The notes under the pieces: generated by a model | What the model was told of the DNA's origin: nothing | The model's database searches: none | Seen by the model: only the letters and a program-made list of their open reading frames with translations | Shown here: positions 53,936-64,000 of the stretch, one piece after another | Layout: each line of letters opens with the position of its first letter | Position numbering within the stretch: position 1 is the stretch's first letter | Made by a program: the position numbers and the translations under genes | Source: Cranoglanis bouderius | Lineage: Eukaryota > Chordata > Actinopteri > Siluriformes > Cranoglanididae | Assembly: GCA_023630585.1 (NCBI GenBank) | Contig: CM042566.1 | Span: 5,328,754-5,392,753, forward strand | DNA length: 64,000 nucleotides | Reading direction: 5' to 3'

Positions 53936-54342
53936 ATTTATTTATTTTTTTAAGTTTTTATTTTACTGATTTACGTCATGGACTTCAGCAATACATCTTA
54001 AGGAATCACAAACATCAGATTGGTAAAAAGACAGACTGAAACATACAGAGTACAGACTCAATGGTACAGAGGTACAGCAGGTACAGAGGTGAGTTTTCAC
54101 TGAAAACTAACAGAGCAAGCCTAGAAGAAAAGGATACACTTTCCAAATGAGGAATGTGCAGTCTCAGTGATTTCACTAGTTAGAGTCACACCAGCTTGAC
54201 ATATTTTGATTTTAGTTTCTCTATTTAATATACTGATTTCTTTCTTATATCTCATACACCGGTCACACATGGTTAGATCTCACTTTGATTTCTTAACATA
54301 TACCATTTGCTTTTAAAAAATATACCATATTACCACCCCAAA
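53936..54342. other. Intergenic, no gene seen
   Basis: AT-rich. A short 'ggtacag(c)a' tandem occurs near 54061-54087. Confidence 0.45.
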
Positions 54343-54790
54343 GTTGATTATTTTCCACTAACATCCCATCCCAAAGGGTTTTATTCCTGTTATACCTCAG
54401 GAATTTTCCAATGCTAACAATGTTTTACTTATTAAAGAACAACACATCATACTTTTTACACATTTATAGTTGTGTTACCGGGATAGGCTCCAGATCCACC
54501 GTGACCCTGACCAGGATAAAGCGCATGCAGACAAATGAATGAATGAATGAATGAATGAATGAATAAACATTAGCAAAACAAGTGATCACTTACATTATTG
54601 CAGCACCAGCCACTTTTTTTCTCTCAGCTTGCCATGCTACTAAAAGTTACAGCTTTACGTATGACTGTTATAAAGCTCTAAAACTGGAGACTCCTTCCAA
54701 AAAAATGCTAAATAAGCATCTCCTCACAGAGAACTTCATCATATAAACAAGTCTCTGTGTAAGTTATCACTATAGAAACTATACTTTATT
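54343..54790 (+). repeat. Unnamed dispersed repeat with SINE-tail insertion
   Basis: Blocks in the same order as 30440-30810 and 57517-57890. A fragment of the GAATGAATG-type SINE 3' end (54476-54566, '(gaat)n') interrupts it. It shares 'gagactccttccaaaaa', 'acttcatcatat' and 'tatcactatagaaac' with the copy at 57517. Confidence 0.55.
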
Positions 54791-55124
54791 AGAATGAGTG
54801 CATTAATATAAAATATAAACCTGTGATTTGTCGTGAAATATTTATACATTTGTCTAAAAAATTAATCAAAAGCTGCATAAATCTTACTTCACATTTATAC
54901 CAATTTGGCATGAAATGAGATCTACTATTGTCTGTTGTTGTGTGTGTGTGTGTTTTTTTTTTTTCAAACTCTACTAAAAAGATGTACACAGCAAAATCCA
55001 ATATATCATTTTCCCCTTGAATTCGTACAACTAAAATGTTCTTTACTGCATGTACATATTCTTAGTGGCAAAAAGTAACATATTTTTCCTTTCACCAAAA
55101 CAAGACTGAATGCACAATGATATA

Positions 55125-55649
55125 CAGTACTGTGCAAAAGTTTTAGCCACATGCAAAGAAATGCTGTAGAGCAAAGATGCCTTCAAAATAATGAAATTAA
55201 ATGTTTCTACATTTTAAAAAAGATACCATAAAGAGCAGTAAACAGTAGTAAATGAAACAAAGTCAATATTTGGTGTGACAAAAAAATAAAAATAAAAATA
55301 GTAGTCTCTGGCACAATTAGTGCAGTTTTATAAGGTAATAAGCTGGTAAGTTTTATTGAGCATCTTGCAGAACCAGCCACAGTTCTTCTGGAGACTTTGA
55401 CTTTCGCACTCGCTTCTTATTTTTGCAGCAAAACCCAGCAGCCTTCATTGTGTTTTTTGTCTGAAAAGTGTCTCTTACGTAATATACTGCTTTGTTTAAT
55501 GACATACAAACATTTTTCTGTAACATTTCATTTTGTGCTCGAAAACTAATGTTTGGGAATCTAAAATGTTTTTTGTACTGACTTGATAATGTAGAAGTCA
55601 TAAAATAAAAAATCTATAACAAAGGGTGCCTAAAACTTTTGCAGTACTG
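55125..55649 (-). mobile_element. Non-autonomous Tc1-like element (525 bp)
   Basis: The tips CAGTACTGTGCAAAAGTTTT and, inverted, AAAACTTTTGCAGTACTG lie between TA duplications (55123-55124 and 55650-55651). It carries a small minus-strand open frame (55601-55353) without transposase motifs. It lies about 165 bp downstream of the UGT stop codon, so it may fall in that gene's 3' UTR. Confidence 0.85.
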
Positions 55650-55815
55650 TATATTAACCATTTGATTAGGTCAAACCTCATCTATTTACAGGCACAAATG
55701 TGGTACTGATTGAAAATTTGGGCTCTGCACTTTTTTTTTTTGTTTGTTCATTTGCGTCCATGAATGCAATACCAGCACTTGGTATTTGGTGATATTTGAA
55801 TTTTGCTGTGTAGAA

Positions 55816-57393
55816 TCAGTCTTGTTTTACTCTTTTTTTCCTACATGCTCTACAGCATACGTATTGGATTACAGCAAAGATTAGGAAAATTGTACCTGAT
55901 GCAACTAACAGTAAAAACGCTATAACGTCCACACTGTAGTAAGCGTACCAAGGCATTTTGTAAGACTCTGATCGTAGATGACCTGCACCTTTGTGTCTCA
56001 TAACAAACTCAATCCAGAACATGGCATTGTCCAAAGGTTGTACAAGTGTGTCTCTGTGAATCCTGGACAGCCTCTTCATGTTTATACTGTAGGAAGGCTC
56101 GTTTATGACTTCCTGTATAGCCTCGAGAAACACATTCTGATTTACAGTGGCTATATCTATGACCTGTGCTACACCTTTATATTTCATCCTGAAGAGATTG
56201 TCATGTTGATCAAAAACCAGAGGTAGGCCAACGATTGGCGTACTGTGATAAATAGCTTCTAAAATCCCATTTGTTCCACCATGGCTCACAAAAACCTTTG
56301 TCTTGGGATGTCCAAGAAGATCGTTCTGTGGCAACCAGTCCCTGAGTATGGTGTTGTTCCCGAGAGTGGATGGTTTCTTCCCTGTGTATCGCCAGATCAC
56401 TTTTTGAGGGAGCTTAGCAAGAGCGGCAGCCATTTCGTCGGCTATGTCATCAGGAAGCTGTCCAACCAGCGTTCCCATTGATACAATGACAATGCCATGC
56501 TCTCCGGAACTTTCCACAAAGTCTTCTAAATCATCCGGAAGGGCTTTTGAGGGTTTGCATTGGATGCAACCCGTGTAAACGACGTTGGGCATTGTCGGGC
56601 GAGGGAACTCAAACACGAAATCGACTCTCATAAGCCAGATATCGGCTGCCTGGAATAATTCGAAATAGTCCACATCTGGACCAAAGTATCGGTTACACAA
56701 AGCGCTGTAATGAGGACCTAAAGTGTGCTTGTAAAAGAAAACCCTGAGGTAAAAGAAGAGCATGTTATATACCCTTTGAAAAAAAGTCATCTTATCTGTT
56801 AACATGGATAAAGGAAAGGGAACGTACGATAATGGCGAAGGCGCAATCGCAAAATGCGCCTCTCCATGTACCGTCCAACGGACGTTAAAAACCAGTGGTA
56901 AGTGCAGATAATGTGCAAGCACAACTCCTCCACCGTTCACAGGGTCTGTTAGCATCATGTCATACTCTGCTTCTCTGATGGAATTGATCAGTTTAGGATC
57001 CTCGATTATATGGATGACCATTTCACATATCTTTCTGTGCATCTCAGAAAACTTGTTTTTCAACACCATGTCCAGACTGAATTGAGTCCAAAATGAGCTT
57101 CTGTCCCGTCGAATCTGTAGCTGTCTGGAGACAAAGCTGGTGAAGAAAGCCTCGTCTCCCCCCACTGCGAAGTCAATGGTTATGGAGTTGTAGTAGGGTG
57201 ATTGCTCTTTGACGTACCAGCTGTCCGCTGCTCGAATGACCGTGATATTGTGACCTCTGTTGTGCAGCTCTTGTACCAATATATTCATGTTAAGCCAGTG
57301 GCTGCCATCATGAGGGAACACCAGGACCTTACCGCACTGGATAGACCCTGTCAAGGTCAGGGTGATGACAATTTTCAGAATGGCAGTAGACAT
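55816..57393 (-). CDS. UDP-glucuronosyltransferase, UGT5-like, single coding exon
   Basis: An endoplasmic-reticulum enzyme that transfers glucuronic acid from UDP-glucuronate to small lipophilic substrates. It has 525 residues, the usual UGT length, with no breaks. The layout is a signal peptide (about 1-21), a substrate-binding half with the catalytic His32 (HDGSHW) and its partner Asp150 (LTDP), then a donor-binding half with the UGT signature at 368-407 (FVSHGGTNGILEAIYHSTP through DQHDNLFRMKYKG). A transmembrane helix (about 489-511) and a lysine-rich tail ending KKRVKQD, fitting ER retention, complete it. A single coding exon is a feature of fish UGT5 genes, unlike the multi-exon UGT1 and UGT2. 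A splice acceptor 27 nt before the ATG (exon begin 57420, after tttgtttcag) suggests a separate 5' UTR exon upstream. The paralogue number cannot be assigned. Confidence 0.95.
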   Translation of the reverse strand: MSTAILKIVITLTLTGSIQCGKVLVFPHDGSHWLNMNILVQELHNRGHNITVIRAADSWYVKEQSPYYNSITIDFAVGGDEAFFTSFVSRQLQIRRDRSSFWTQFSLDMVLKNKFSEMHRKICEMVIHIIEDPKLINSIREAEYDMMLTDPVNGGGVVLAHYLHLPLVFNVRWTVHGEAHFAIAPSPLSYVPFPLSMLTDKMTFFQRVYNMLFFYLRVFFYKHTLGPHYSALCNRYFGPDVDYFELFQAADIWLMRVDFVFEFPRPTMPNVVYTGCIQCKPSKALPDDLEDFVESSGEHGIVIVSMGTLVGQLPDDIADEMAAALAKLPQKVIWRYTGKKPSTLGNNTILRDWLPQNDLLGHPKTKVFVSHGGTNGILEAIYHSTPIVGLPLVFDQHDNLFRMKYKGVAQVIDIATVNQNVFLEAIQEVINEPSYSINMKRLSRIHRDTLVQPLDNAMFWIEFVMRHKGAGHLRSESYKMPWYAYYSVDVIAFLLLVASGTIFLIFAVIQYVCCRACRKKRVKQD

Positions 57394-57516
57394 CTTTTAA
57401 GTCATGTGAATCACACAGAACTGAAACAAAAGGACAAAAAAAGGAGAGATGTCTTTAATACACATGACAATAATGTTAATGAATGTAGAACCTAATCCAT
57501 TAAAATAACATTTGAA
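57394..57516. promoter_or_regulatory. UGT 5' UTR acceptor and upstream sequence
   Basis: On minus, a pyrimidine tract and tttgtttcag end at 57421, leaving a 27-nt leader before ATG 57393. No TATA box is evident close by, so the promoter is probably further upstream on minus. Confidence 0.5.
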
Positions 57517-57890
57517 GTTGATTATTTTTCTAAAACAACATGTCCTAAAGTGTTTTATTCCGCTTACTGCACAACAATTTTCAAAGGCTAAAAATGTTGA
57601 CTAAAATGTTGGCTAAAAAAAGACTGACCTTCTTTTTTTCTATCTTGAAGACAAAAGACAAAAAAAGCAGCTTGTCATATTAACCAAAAATTGAAAAGAA
57701 AAGAAAAAATATCACAAAGCCCTCTTGTCTTGATGGTGTTGCAAATCTTAAACTTTTAAAGCTTTACTTCTGACTTACACTGGAGACTCCTTCCAAAAAT
57801 GCATAATTAACAACATCTCACAGGTGGAGCCTCCACCATAGAAATCCTTGTATAAATTATTACTATAGAAACGATAATGACTAACCAGAT
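57517..57890 (+). repeat. Unnamed dispersed repeat, copy
   Basis: Shares 'gttgattattttt', 'gtgttttattcc', 'gagactccttccaaaaatgc' and 'attactatagaaac' with 54343-54790. Confidence 0.55.
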
Positions 57891-57926
57891 TTGAGAATTT
57901 AATAAGTATTAGGAAATACAACTCTC

Positions 57927-59289
57927 ATAAACCCATATGTTATTCACAATAGAATATAGAAAACATATCAAATGTTTAAACTGAGGAAATGTACCATTTT
58001 AAGGAAAAAATAAGGTCATTTTTTAATTTGATGGCCGCAACACGTCTCAAAAAAATTGGGACGGGGGCAACAAAAGGCTGGAAAAGTAAGTGTTACTAAA
58101 AAGAAACAGCTGGAGGAACATTTTGCAACTAATTAGGTTAATTGGCAACAGGTCAGTAACATGACTGGGTATAAAAAGAGTATCTTAGAGAGGCAGAGTC
58201 TTTCAGAAGTAAAGATGGGATGGAATCTGGATGGAAGCATATGTTGCTCTAAAACCTGTATATAAATTTCAGCATTGATGGTGCCTTTCCAGATGTGCAA
58301 GCTGCCCATTCCATAGGCACTAATGCACCCCCATACCATCAGAGATGCAGGCTTTCGAACTGAGTGCTGACAAAAAGCTGGATGGTCCCTCTCTTCTTTA
58401 GTCCTCTTTGGTCCGGAGGATGCGGCGTCCATGGTTTCCAAAAATAATTTCAAATTTCGATTCATCTGACCACAGAACAATTTTCCACTTTGCCTCAGTC
58501 CATTTTAAATGAGCTTTGGCCCAGAGAAGACGGTAGCATTTCTGGATCATGTTCACATATGACTTCCTCTTTGCATGATAGAGATTTAACCAGCATTTGT
58601 GGCTGGCACGGCGAACTGTGTTCACAGACAATGAGTTCTGGAGGTGTTTCTGAGCCCATGCAGTGATTTTGATTACAGAATCATATCTGTTTTTAATGCA
58701 GTGCCGCCTGAGGGCCCAAAGATCACGGGCATGCAATATTGATTTTCACTCTTGTCCCTTGCGCACAGAGATTTTTCCAGATTCTCAGAATCTTTTGATG
58801 ATATTGTGTACTATAGATGATGAGTTATTGAAAGTCTTCGCAATTTTACGTTGAGGAGCATTATTCTGAAATAGTTCCACAAATTGTAGATGCAGTTTTT
58901 CGCTAATTGGTGAATGTCTGCCCATCTTTACTTCTGAAAGACTCTGCCTCTCTAAGATATTCTTTGTATACCCAATCATGTTACTCACCTGTTGCCAATT
59001 AACCTAATTAGTTGCAAAATGTTCCTCAAGCTGTTTCTTTTTAGTAACACTTACTTTTCCAGCCTTTTGTTGCCCCCGTCCCAATTTTTTGAGACGTGTT
59101 GCGGCCATCAAATTAAAAAATGACCTTATTTTTTCCTTAAAATGGTACATTTCCTCAGTTTAAACGTTTGATATGTTTTCTATGTTCTATTGTGAACAAC
59201 ATATGGGTTTATGAGATTTGCAAATCATTGCATTCTGTTTTTATTTCCATTTTACACAGCGTCCCAACTTTTTTGGAATTGGGGTTGTA
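57927..59289 (-). mobile_element. Tc1-like element with long inverted repeats, left tip lost
   Basis: Arms of more than 200 bp: 'catcaaattaaaaaatgacc' near 59106 and its complement near 58013-58032, and 'gagacgtgttgcggccatca' near 59091 with its counterpart near 58030-58050. The right arm runs to '...ttggggttgta' at 59289; the outer 60 bp or so of the left arm is missing. The transposase reads on minus. Confidence 0.82.
58200..58925 (-). pseudogene. Tc1-like transposase lacking the C-terminal catalytic residues
   Basis: Starts MGRHSPISEKLHLQFVELFQ with a helix-turn-helix, frameshifts near 58780, and continues through LRRHCIKNRYDS and the first Asp motif LWSDESKFEIIFG to SLMVWGCISAYGMGSLHIWK and YIQVLEQHMLPS. 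It then enters the terminal repeat, so the second Asp and the Glu are deleted. At least two frame changes are present. Inactive. Confidence 0.85.
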
Positions 59290-59889
59290 CTTAGTAGTAA
59301 CTAATGCTTAATTATTAGTTAATTAATATATCAATTATAGCTAATCTATGACTTTTTAAAAGCATTATAAACAGGCAAACCTTAATGTAAAGTGTTAAGA
59401 AAGGTTGTTGGACGTATCTGATACCGCTAATGTGGATTACACACAACAATAAACATATTTGTGCTGGAATTCATTACTGAAAAGGTGAGTGTACATGTCA
59501 TGATTTTTTTGTCTGCTGTATTACTTAAAGAAGGCAAAACACAGCTGGTGTGTCTTGAGTCACTTCCTGGTCCCCCCCCCCGCTCCCGCTCATGCCTCGC
59601 CCGTTCACACTCACTGGCTGGTATCTGCACCTGCGCCTTGTCTCGTGAGCTCTCATTAGTTTCTCTAGCCTACCTAAAATCCTGTCCTTGTCTGTCCCTT
59701 GGGAAATCGTTTGTTTGTTGATTTCTAGTGCTTAGTGCCTCCGTTCCTTTGCTTTCTTCTCCCCAGTGCTCAGTCTAGCTTGTTTTAGCTCATAGTTTTT
59801 GAGTTCATTTGCTTTCTTGCCATATTTCTATAGGCTCTTTTCTTCTAATTTCTCATGTCTACCTCTGTTTTTACTACAAACAGGTTTTT
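59290..59889. other. Intergenic, possible retroelement-end sequence
   Basis: About 59540-59820 is pyrimidine-rich and resembles the interior of a fish LTR, but no paired termini or target duplication were found. No gene seen. Confidence 0.3.
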
Positions 59890-60010
59890 CTGGATGTTCT
59901 GATCCTCCAGGTTCAGGTTTCCTCACACCTCCCAAAAACATGTCAGTAGGTGGATTGGAGATAGACCTGACCAGGATAAAGGTCACAGTGTCCGGGAACG
60001 ATTCAGTTTA
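59890..60010 (+). repeat. SINE fragment
   Basis: Short match to the GAATGAATG-type SINE ('aggtttcctcacacctccca' and 'cctgaccaggataaagg'). Confidence 0.5.
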
Positions 60011-62261
60011 CCGGACAAATGAGTATAATTCGGGTCATATGTTAATTACTACTGCTGCGAAAGAGTGCTGAAATTTTGGGCTATACAAGAATGACAGCAT
60101 CAAGTAAATTAATTAACACTTAATGTAACATTTTTTTTTGTTGCATTCAGTCAACATGTAAATAAACAAAAATAAAATAGTAAACAGGCCAACAAACAGC
60201 AAAGCAGAGGAAAAGTTTCTGCTAACAAAAAATATTAATATATTATGACACGGCTGTTAATAGCATTTTATTTATCTTTGTTTTAACTAGATTGAAATGT
60301 GTTTAAAGAAGCAACGCATATTCTCGAACGTAAGACTTTTCTGCTTCTTTGCAGCTGGACCAGGATCATGTCTCCATGATCTCAACATGGTCCTCACCGT
60401 CTCGATTAGGCTGATCAGAATCACCTGCTCTTGGGAAGAAACTTTTAAGAGTCGACTGTTTTGCCATTGTGTGTTCAACCGTGTGACTATTTGTCGGTAG
60501 GTCTCGGTATCAGCTGCCTTGAGTAATGCAAGGAAGAGGAAACTTGAACTTGAGTAAATCAGTATCTAACTTGGTAAGAGGACTTGAATAAATTGTACGA
60601 GACTGTGTAACAGGAATTTTTAATTCTGTAACTGAATAACGTATCTGGAATTTCTGTGCATGTCAGCAGAAAGCTCTGCCTAATAGATCAAACAAACCCC
60701 CGTGACAAGCGCCATTAGTCTTATTTAACTAAGATGTGTACTTTAATAGCTGTCTAATTTTCTCAGATAAAAATGGATATTAAAGAGAATTGGGAACCCT
60801 TTAGCAAACAACATGAATCCCATTCTAATTCCTGTCTATATATATATATTTTTTTAACATGACCATTGTAGCTGTGATTTGCTAAAAAAACAATAATTCC
60901 TCAGCAGTGTCTATATGAATTAGCAGCAGGTAATGAAAGCTGTGGAAGCCACCAGTGGCAGCGAGCAGCATATCGTCTATATTCAGCATGCAGTTAACAT
61001 GGTCAATATCACACATTTGCTTACATTTAAATGGAGACCTAGAAATAGTGCAGAATATTGAATGTTAAATTTGCAAGATATTGAACATTTCTTTGTTTTA
61101 AATATTTCAAAATTCGAAAACCTTCTGTTTCTTCCCAATCTTAAATGAAACAAATTAATAAATCACAGATATTCATTGTGGTCTCAGACGTTTGGACCCC
61201 ACTGTATATCCAAACCTCGACCTTTCTACACGACACAAGATCTGTAAAATATCAGCAATTTCTTATGGACCTGCCTGTGCATTTGTAGAAAAGCAAAGTC
61301 TTGGTGATGTTTACAGCTGTCACAACTGACATTAAGAGGCAGATCACATACTCTGCGAGGCTGACATTTCCAGAAAGTAATGCGCCTGTCAGCTCTGATA
61401 CTGAAATGCTTTGTGAGCTTGGAGGTGATCAATAGATTCAGCATTTCAGTGAATTCAGTCCTCTTTCTCTTTTGTTTGTTGGCATGGTGACGGTTTCAGC
61501 ATTATTACATGGGATTTCTAAATAAAGAAACTTGTAGACAAGACGTTTTTAAGCAAATAACCAAACCCGCCAACCTTCATGCATTTTGCATAGGAGCTCT
61601 GCATTTTAACATCAGAGTGTGTACGAGCTGTCACTCAAAAATATGCCAAAAGAGCAGTCATCTGTATTCAGATGAGCGAATCAACATATGAATCTGGAAT
61701 GATTGACAGTTGTGTAGGTGTTTTGAACTCTCCAATACTAACTGACCCTCCTGGACATTAGTCTTTTAATCTATTTTTTTTTTTTTTTTTTTTTTTTTGC
61801 CAGTGGTCTCATCTCAACTCCATTTTTACATTTTAAAAATGTTCTGATGCAGTGCCCCCGCTTTCTGTCAAGGTAAACTGACAATGGTTTGAGTTTGTTA
61901 ATGTGAAATAAAATACTGTATGTTTGACTTAGCTAGACAACATTAGACAATTCATTCCGACCAACAAAAATTTGAGACAATGGCCAAAAATGGTACTTCT
62001 GATTTTCATTTGAAGGGCAAAAAAAAAAATGTAGCAAAAAAAAAAAAGATAGAGAGAGAAAAACAGTGATTTAAAAAATCTGTTTGTTTTTTTTGTTGTT
62101 GTTGTTGTTCCTATGAGTTATATTAGGCAAGCGATTTGTAAAAAGAATATATCTAAATGTACTGTGTATATCCCTCTTCCACTGGACGACGCAGTATTCC
62201 TTTTTGGGGGTTGGCAGGGCTGAAATAACACAATAGTAAGGAAATTATCACATCTAATGTC
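60011..62261. other. Intergenic, no gene seen
   Basis: AT-rich sequence with no exon or element I can name. Poly-T near 61771-61798 and poly-A near 62020-62048. Confidence 0.5.
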
Positions 62262-62460
62262 TAAAAACAGGCACCATGCACACACATTCACACACTGATT
62301 CACACGCAGGGACAATTTAACACTGGCAATCCACTTACTGGCATGTTTTTGGAAATGGAAGGAAATTGGAGGAAACCCAGGCAAACACAAGGAGAACAAG
62401 CGAAACATAGAGACAGGAACCCTCAGGGACTTATCACCCAGGTTGCCAGGGTTGCTGTTT
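62262..62460 (-). repeat. SINE fragment
   Basis: Minus-strand core block ('ggaggaaacccaggcaaaca' and 'cactggcaatccacttactg') without a clear tRNA-like head. Confidence 0.5.
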
Positions 62461-62484
62461 TCCAACCAAATTCAGACAGTGCAC

Positions 62485-62560
62485 ACCATATGGCCAAAAG
62501 TTTGCGGACTCCCCCGCATCACACCCATATACCGATCAGCCATAACATACCAGAAAGTGT
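62485..62560. repeat. Adjoining tips of two Tc1-like families
   Basis: 'catatggccaaaagtttgcgg' (tip of the 41273 family) is followed at once by 'ataccgatcagccataacat' (tip of the 17491 family). Both are short remnants. Confidence 0.6.
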
Positions 62561-63264
62561 TACCAATAATAACAGACCAGTCAGATGTGTGTAGAGGTGT
62601 ATGTATTTGGTTATGCTGTATTATTTGACTGTATTAAAGAAATAAAATAAAATAAAATATATAAGAACATCTGTTCAACAGCTGGAACTTGAGATTTACT
62701 TTCTCAGTGACTATAGATATATCGCTTGCTTTAGACTTCTCCATCACCTCCTAAAAGAGAGAGAAAAGGGTGCTATCTTAAGATAAGTATTTGGATGACA
62801 TTTAATTTGACATTAAGTGATGCTGGTCCAATAATCACACTGTAATGTTCACTTTAGGTTGCACTTAACAAAATCTTTGTGTACACATAAATGTTTCACC
62901 AGTCTAATCAAAGTTGGGCTGCAATTCCAACTGCCAGTTTATTAGGTACACCGAGCTAAAACTAATACAGTCTAACCTTAACAACAAATCTAATCACCGA
63001 ATATAAACTTTGTATGTTAACAAACGCCAATAACTGCAATTAATTTGAGGTTAATGTAGGCCAACTGACATCTGGTTATGGTAGCTAGTGAAGTATTGCT
63101 CACGCTAACTAACTGTAATTAGAATCTAACTAGAAATTATATAACGATAAACATTAACTAAAGCTGGCTACATAAAATACCACTACTGACTAGACTCATG
63201 AGAGGTCAGCTAATGCGATAAAATGTCAAAAAAAAAAAAAAATGCAGTCATTTCATCAACTTAC

Positions 63265-63420
63265 CTTAAACATTGGAATGAATGGGGCTCAGTGCTGGAA
63301 CTATTCAGTGTTTGGAACTGTCGGTTGCCCCATGACACGCGTCACTTCCGCATTCTCCGATTCCTACAGAAGTCTATGTGAGTATCGCAACTGTCTTTTT
63401 CAACGGCTCTGGTTTAACCG
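63265..63420 (-). promoter_or_regulatory. Possible non-coding first exon with donor, minus strand
   Basis: On minus, a moderately CpG-rich stretch ('gcggaagtgacgcgtgtcat') leads to AATGTTTAAG followed by gtaagttg at 63264, a strong donor. The next acceptor on this strand that suits a transcribed gene is the one before the UGT ATG (57421). A link to the UGT gene is inference only. Confidence 0.25.
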
Positions 63421-64000
63421 CAGTGAAATCGTGACCTAGCCTAAGACCCAGCCTTAATTCAAGACATTTTATCATTCAGCGTTAAATACACTCTACTTAC
63501 TGTTGTTGACGAGTTCAGTTTGTCCTTTTAGTGTGTGTTCCGACTCTGCTGTTGTGCCCAGTGTTTTCATGTAGTGCGTGTAGTGACAGAGGAGGCGGGT
63601 TTTCCCTCAAAGTCTCAGTGTTGTAGTCGCTAGGCACTAATACAAAAAATAAATAAATAAATAAATTAAAAAAAAGAAAAGAAAAAAAACCGCTAGATGA
63701 CGTAATAGACTCATTTGCATATTAATTTCATCGGCACGATCATTTGAATATTAAAAATGTGTTACATGAAGAAATATTTTCTGAACAAATGCAGAATAGA
63801 TTAGAGTTTGATCAGATTATAAATACTAGATTAGAAGTAATTTCTGGTCATGGGACCACAGCCTATGTACAAAATCTCCAAACAAACGGGAAATTTATTT
63901 ATTTTATTTTATTTATTTTATTAACACTTTTTTTATTTTATTTTTTTATTTTTTAGCAAAATGTCTTCCAAAATTTTTCATATTCAGTTTATAATATATA
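63421..64000. other. Window end, no gene seen
   Basis: An (AAAT)n-like tract near 63646-63665 and A/T-rich sequence to the end. Confidence 0.45.

Noticed and set aside
59540..59820. A second solo LTR
   Set aside because: The composition looks LTR-like, but no matching TG...CA ends or target duplication could be found.

Overview
The window is nuclear DNA from a ray-finned fish. It has GT-AG spliced vertebrate genes in AT-rich sequence crowded with Tc1-like DNA transposons, tRNA-derived SINEs, hAT and LTR elements and long (TA)n/(CA)n microsatellites. A catfish-like genome is plausible from the style of the repeats, but that is a guess.

Three host genes can be read. (1) The 3' five exons of rec114, a meiotic double-strand-break factor, lie on + at 3808-11052; its first exon is not visible here. 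(2) A complete neuroplastin gene (nptn, an Ig-superfamily cell-adhesion protein and transporter/pump subunit) lies on - with eight coding exons from 48606 to 15710. The exons sum to exactly 1200 nt (399 residues plus stop) and every junction keeps phase. (3) A single-exon UDP-glucuronosyltransferase of the fish UGT5 type lies on - at 57393-55816. rec114 and nptn meet tail to tail, as the human orthologues do on 15q24, which supports both identifications.

The exon phases of nptn predict two regulated splicing choices known in mammals. One is a 348-nt symmetrical cassette exon carrying the first Ig domain (np65 versus np55). The other is a pair of acceptors 12 nt apart that adds or drops Asp-Asp-Glu-Pro in the cytoplasmic tail. 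A long pyrimidine-rich tract precedes the cassette exon.

Most of the rest is mobile DNA. Two long Tc1 relatives have IR/DR-type ends (422-2042; 13132-14532). One near-intact Tc1 copy (6098-7605) has a single premature stop and sits 36 nt after a rec114 splice donor. There are many deletion derivatives (7620, 17491, 18155, 41273, 52893, 55125, 57927). Other elements are a long foldback (14541-15510), a decayed tyrosine-recombinase-type retroelement in nptn intron 6, a three-level nest (SINE in Tc1 in hAT, 29342-30400) with target duplications at the outer and inner levels, and a solo LTR with a 5-bp target duplication (38705-39176).

No rRNA or tRNA gene, CRISPR array or bacterial-type operon is present. 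I found no clear novel biological system. The best candidates for follow-up are the conserved splicing architecture of nptn, an apparently unnamed dispersed repeat family, a CpG-rich repeat carrying a CRE-like site, and an unidentified GC-rich open frame at 51584-51823.
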